From: Lysobacterales bacterium
Lineage (GTDB): Bacteria > Pseudomonadota > Gammaproteobacteria > Xanthomonadales > Ahniellaceae
Direction: 5' to 3'
Assembly: GCA_016703225.1 (NCBI GenBank)
Contig: JADJCM010000002.1
Coordinates: 434,001 to 498,000 of the forward strand
DNA length: 64,000 nucleotides
The position numbers were made by a program, and so were the translations under genes. Positions 62,394 to 64,000 of this stretch are shown piece after piece. The notes under the pieces were generated by a model. The model ran no database searches. It saw nothing but the letters and a program-made list of their open reading frames with translations, and had not been told where the DNA came from. Position 1 is the first letter of the stretch, and every line of letters starts with the position of its first letter.

Positions 62394-63608
62394 TCAGCGC
62401 ACCGCCACCATCGACTTCGCCAGCGCGGTGATGTGCACCTCGTCGGGACCGTCGGCGAGGCTCAGCGCGCGGGCGCCGGCGTAGGCTTTCGACAGGAACG
62501 AGTCTTCCGAGACGCCGAGCGCGCCGTGGATCTGGATGGCGCGGTCGAGCACGCGCTGGGCCATGCGCGGGGCGACGATCTTGATCATGCCGATCTCTTC
62601 CTTTGCACCACGCGCGCCGCCCTGGTCGAGCTTCTGCGCGGCGGCGAGCGTGAGCAGGCGCGCCTGCTCGATGTCGCAGCGGCTGAGCGCGATCGCCTCG
62701 CGCACCATGCCCTGGTCGGCAAGCGGGCGATGGAAGGCGATGCGCGTGCGCGCGCGCAGCACCATCGCATCGAGCGCGCGCTGCGCCAGGCCGATCAGGC
62801 GCATGCAGTGGTGGATGCGACCCGGGCCGAGTCGGCCCTGCGCGATCTCGAAGCCGCAGCCTTCGCCGGCGATCAGGTGATCGAGCGGCACGCGCACACC
62901 GTCGAAGCGCACTTCGGCGTGGCCGCCAGGCGCGTCGTCGAAGCCGAACAGGTGCAACGGCCGCACCACGGTCACGCCCGGCGTGGTCTTCGGCACGATG
63001 ATCTGGCTGTGGCGGCGATGCGGTTCGGCGTCCGGGTTGGTCACGCCCATCACGATGAAGAAGTCGAGGCGCGGGTCCATGGCGCCGCTGGCCCACCACT
63101 TGCGACCGCTGACGACGTAGTGCTCGCCGTCGCGCTCGATGCGCGTCGCGATGTTGGTGGCGTCGCTGGAGGCCACGTCGGGCTCGGTCATCGCAAACGC
63201 CGAGCGCGTGCGCCCGGCCAGCAGCGGCTGCAGCCAGCGTTGCTGCTGCGCCGGCGAGCCATAGTGGTGCAGCACTTCCATGTTGCCGGTGTCGGGGGCA
63301 TTGCAGTTGATCGTCTCGGGCGCGATCAGGGAGCGACCGCTGAGTTCGGCCAGCGGTGCGTAGTCGAGCACCGACAACCCGGCGCCGTGCACCGGGTCGG
63401 GCAGGAACAGGTTCCACAGCCCGCGCTGCCGCGCCTCGATCTTCAGCGCTTCCATCAGCGGCGGAATCGTCCAGCGCTGCCCGGGTTGCTCCAGATGCGC
63501 GTCGTAGGCGGCTTCGCCCGGTAACACACGCTCGGCGACAAAGCGCTCGAGTTCGGCGTGCAGCGCGTGCGCGCGATCGGAGAACGGAAACAGCGATGAC
63601 AGCGCCAT
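62394..63608 (-). CDS. acyl-CoA dehydrogenase (ACAD10/11-like)
   Basis: The 404-residue flavoenzyme oxidises acyl-CoA with FAD. Start ATG 63608. Visible motifs are the FAD/substrate segment AFAMTEPDVASSDATNIATRIERDG, the KWWASGAMDPR strand, GPGRIHHCMRLIGLAQRALDAM and the C-terminal IQIHGALGVSEDSFLS. The PxxxxRHHxxMR-like GRIHHCMR is typical of the ACAD10/11 branch; the catalytic base is likely the Asp or Glu of LADGPDEVH. It is adjacent to a phosphatase-like gene (8 bp upstream) and shares an operon with the APH kinase. Confidence 0.93.
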   Translation of the reverse strand: MALSSLFPFSDRAHALHAELERFVAERVLPGEAAYDAHLEQPGQRWTIPPLMEALKIEARQRGLWNLFLPDPVHGAGLSVLDYAPLAELSGRSLIAPETINCNAPDTGNMEVLHHYGSPAQQQRWLQPLLAGRTRSAFAMTEPDVASSDATNIATRIERDGEHYVVSGRKWWASGAMDPRLDFFIVMGVTNPDAEPHRRHSQIIVPKTTPGVTVVRPLHLFGFDDAPGGHAEVRFDGVRVPLDHLIAGEGCGFEIAQGRLGPGRIHHCMRLIGLAQRALDAMVLRARTRIAFHRPLADQGMVREAIALSRCDIEQARLLTLAAAQKLDQGGARGAKEEIGMIKIVAPRMAQRVLDRAIQIHGALGVSEDSFLSKAYAGARALSLADGPDEVHITALAKSMVAVR

Positions 63609-63616
63609 GCGATTCC

Positions 63617-64000
63617 TCAGAAGTGGGTCCAGAGCCGGCGCTCGCCGGGTGCCGCCAGGTGCGGCAGCTGGTTGAAGCCGAGCAGGCGTACGCCGCCTTC
63701 GTAGATCACGAATTCGCTGATCGCGGAATTGCGGATGGCGATGTTCAGGTCGACCGAACGCAGGTCCGGCACTTCCAGCGCGCGTTGCGCCAGTTGCGCG
63801 ATGACGCCGCCCGAGGTCACCAGCAGCACGCGCTCGCGTCCGTGGTGGCGTTCGGTCAGGCACGCCATCGCCGCGGCGACGCGCGCGCGGAACGCGAACC
63901 AGCCTTCGTCGAGGTGCTCATCGAGCGCGCCGCTGGCCCAGTGCCGCAGCGCCGCCATCAGGTAACGCGCCACCGCCATGCGGTCGCGCGGGCCGGGCAT
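63617..64000 (-). CDS. histidine phosphatase family protein, C-terminal part
   Basis: The frame runs to the right edge of the window, so the N-terminal RHG catalytic motif is not visible. The last 128 residues include LDEHLDEGWFAFRARVAAAMACL, the second catalytic His region changed to VLLVTSGGVIAQLAQRALE and the tail LNIAIRNSAISEFVIYEGGVRLLGFNQLPHL, all typical of phosphoglycerate-mutase-like phosphatases. In the LVTSGGVI segment the family His (VSHGG) is Ser, so catalysis may be altered, although some family members have this form. It starts the acyl-CoA dehydrogenase operon. Confidence 0.82.
   Translation of the reverse strand: MPGPRDRMAVARYLMAALRHWASGALDEHLDEGWFAFRARVAAAMACLTERHHGRERVLLVTSGGVIAQLAQRALEVPDLRSVDLNIAIRNSAISEFVIYEGGVRLLGFNQLPHLAAPGERRLWTHF

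Overview
The window is a high-GC chromosomal segment of a gammaproteobacterium, most likely from the Lysobacterales (Xanthomonadales). I infer this from the gene order asd-fimV-truA-trpF-trpB-trpA-accD-folC-dedD-cvpA-purF, from a secreted protein ending in an acidic DGFE tail, and from an exosortase H together with a VPxxT-F-G C-terminal anchor protein. It also carries short palindromic repeats of the kinds scattered through such genomes. I see no rRNA, tRNA, CRISPR array, prophage or intact insertion sequence.

1-8.8 kb: the end of a phytase-like protein, two small hypothetical genes, a PAS-GGDEF-EAL c-di-GMP enzyme and a tandem 153-bp repeat. These are followed by the most interesting locus, a leftward peptide export cassette. 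A 56-codon gene (8302-8472) encodes a double-glycine leader peptide. Next come a HlyD-type adaptor with an extra N-terminal domain resembling an IS630-type transposase, and a peptidase-containing ABC transporter. Diverging from it (8807-11365) is a CadC-like one-component regulator with a PQQ-like beta-propeller sensor. The shared intergenic region holds four copies of a CATCAAA/TTTGATG heptamer.

11.5-31.3 kb: mostly housekeeping and envelope genes. They include yqiJ/flotillin/DUF1287, dcd, a dienelactone hydrolase-HIT fusion lacking its nucleophile, a TPR-GGDEF protein, rimO and a DUF3025 gene. A periplasmic binding protein, greB, a HerA-like ATPase, a LysM lytic transglycosylase, two paralogous 145-residue proteins of unknown function, psd, a SCO protein, prmB, aroC and asd follow.

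31.4-43.1 kb: the conserved fimV-to-purF block, with many 4-bp start/stop overlaps that suggest translational coupling.

43.4-46.9 kb: three secreted proteins in a row. One has a dockerin-like tail, one is a small cohesin-like protein, and one is a long cohesin-like repeat protein with an IPTL-CTERM-like anchor. The matching exosortase H gene lies at 55436-55996. 47-64 kb: pirin, DMP19, a pseudopilin, lpxH with a CSLREA beta-helix protein, a cyclophilin, an unknown gene next to aroK-aroB, xrtH, dodecin, an orphan response regulator, pdxH and a membrane diguanylate cyclase. The window ends in a leftward acyl-CoA dehydrogenase/phosphotransferase operon with a GNAT/DUF1778 toxin-antitoxin pair between its genes.
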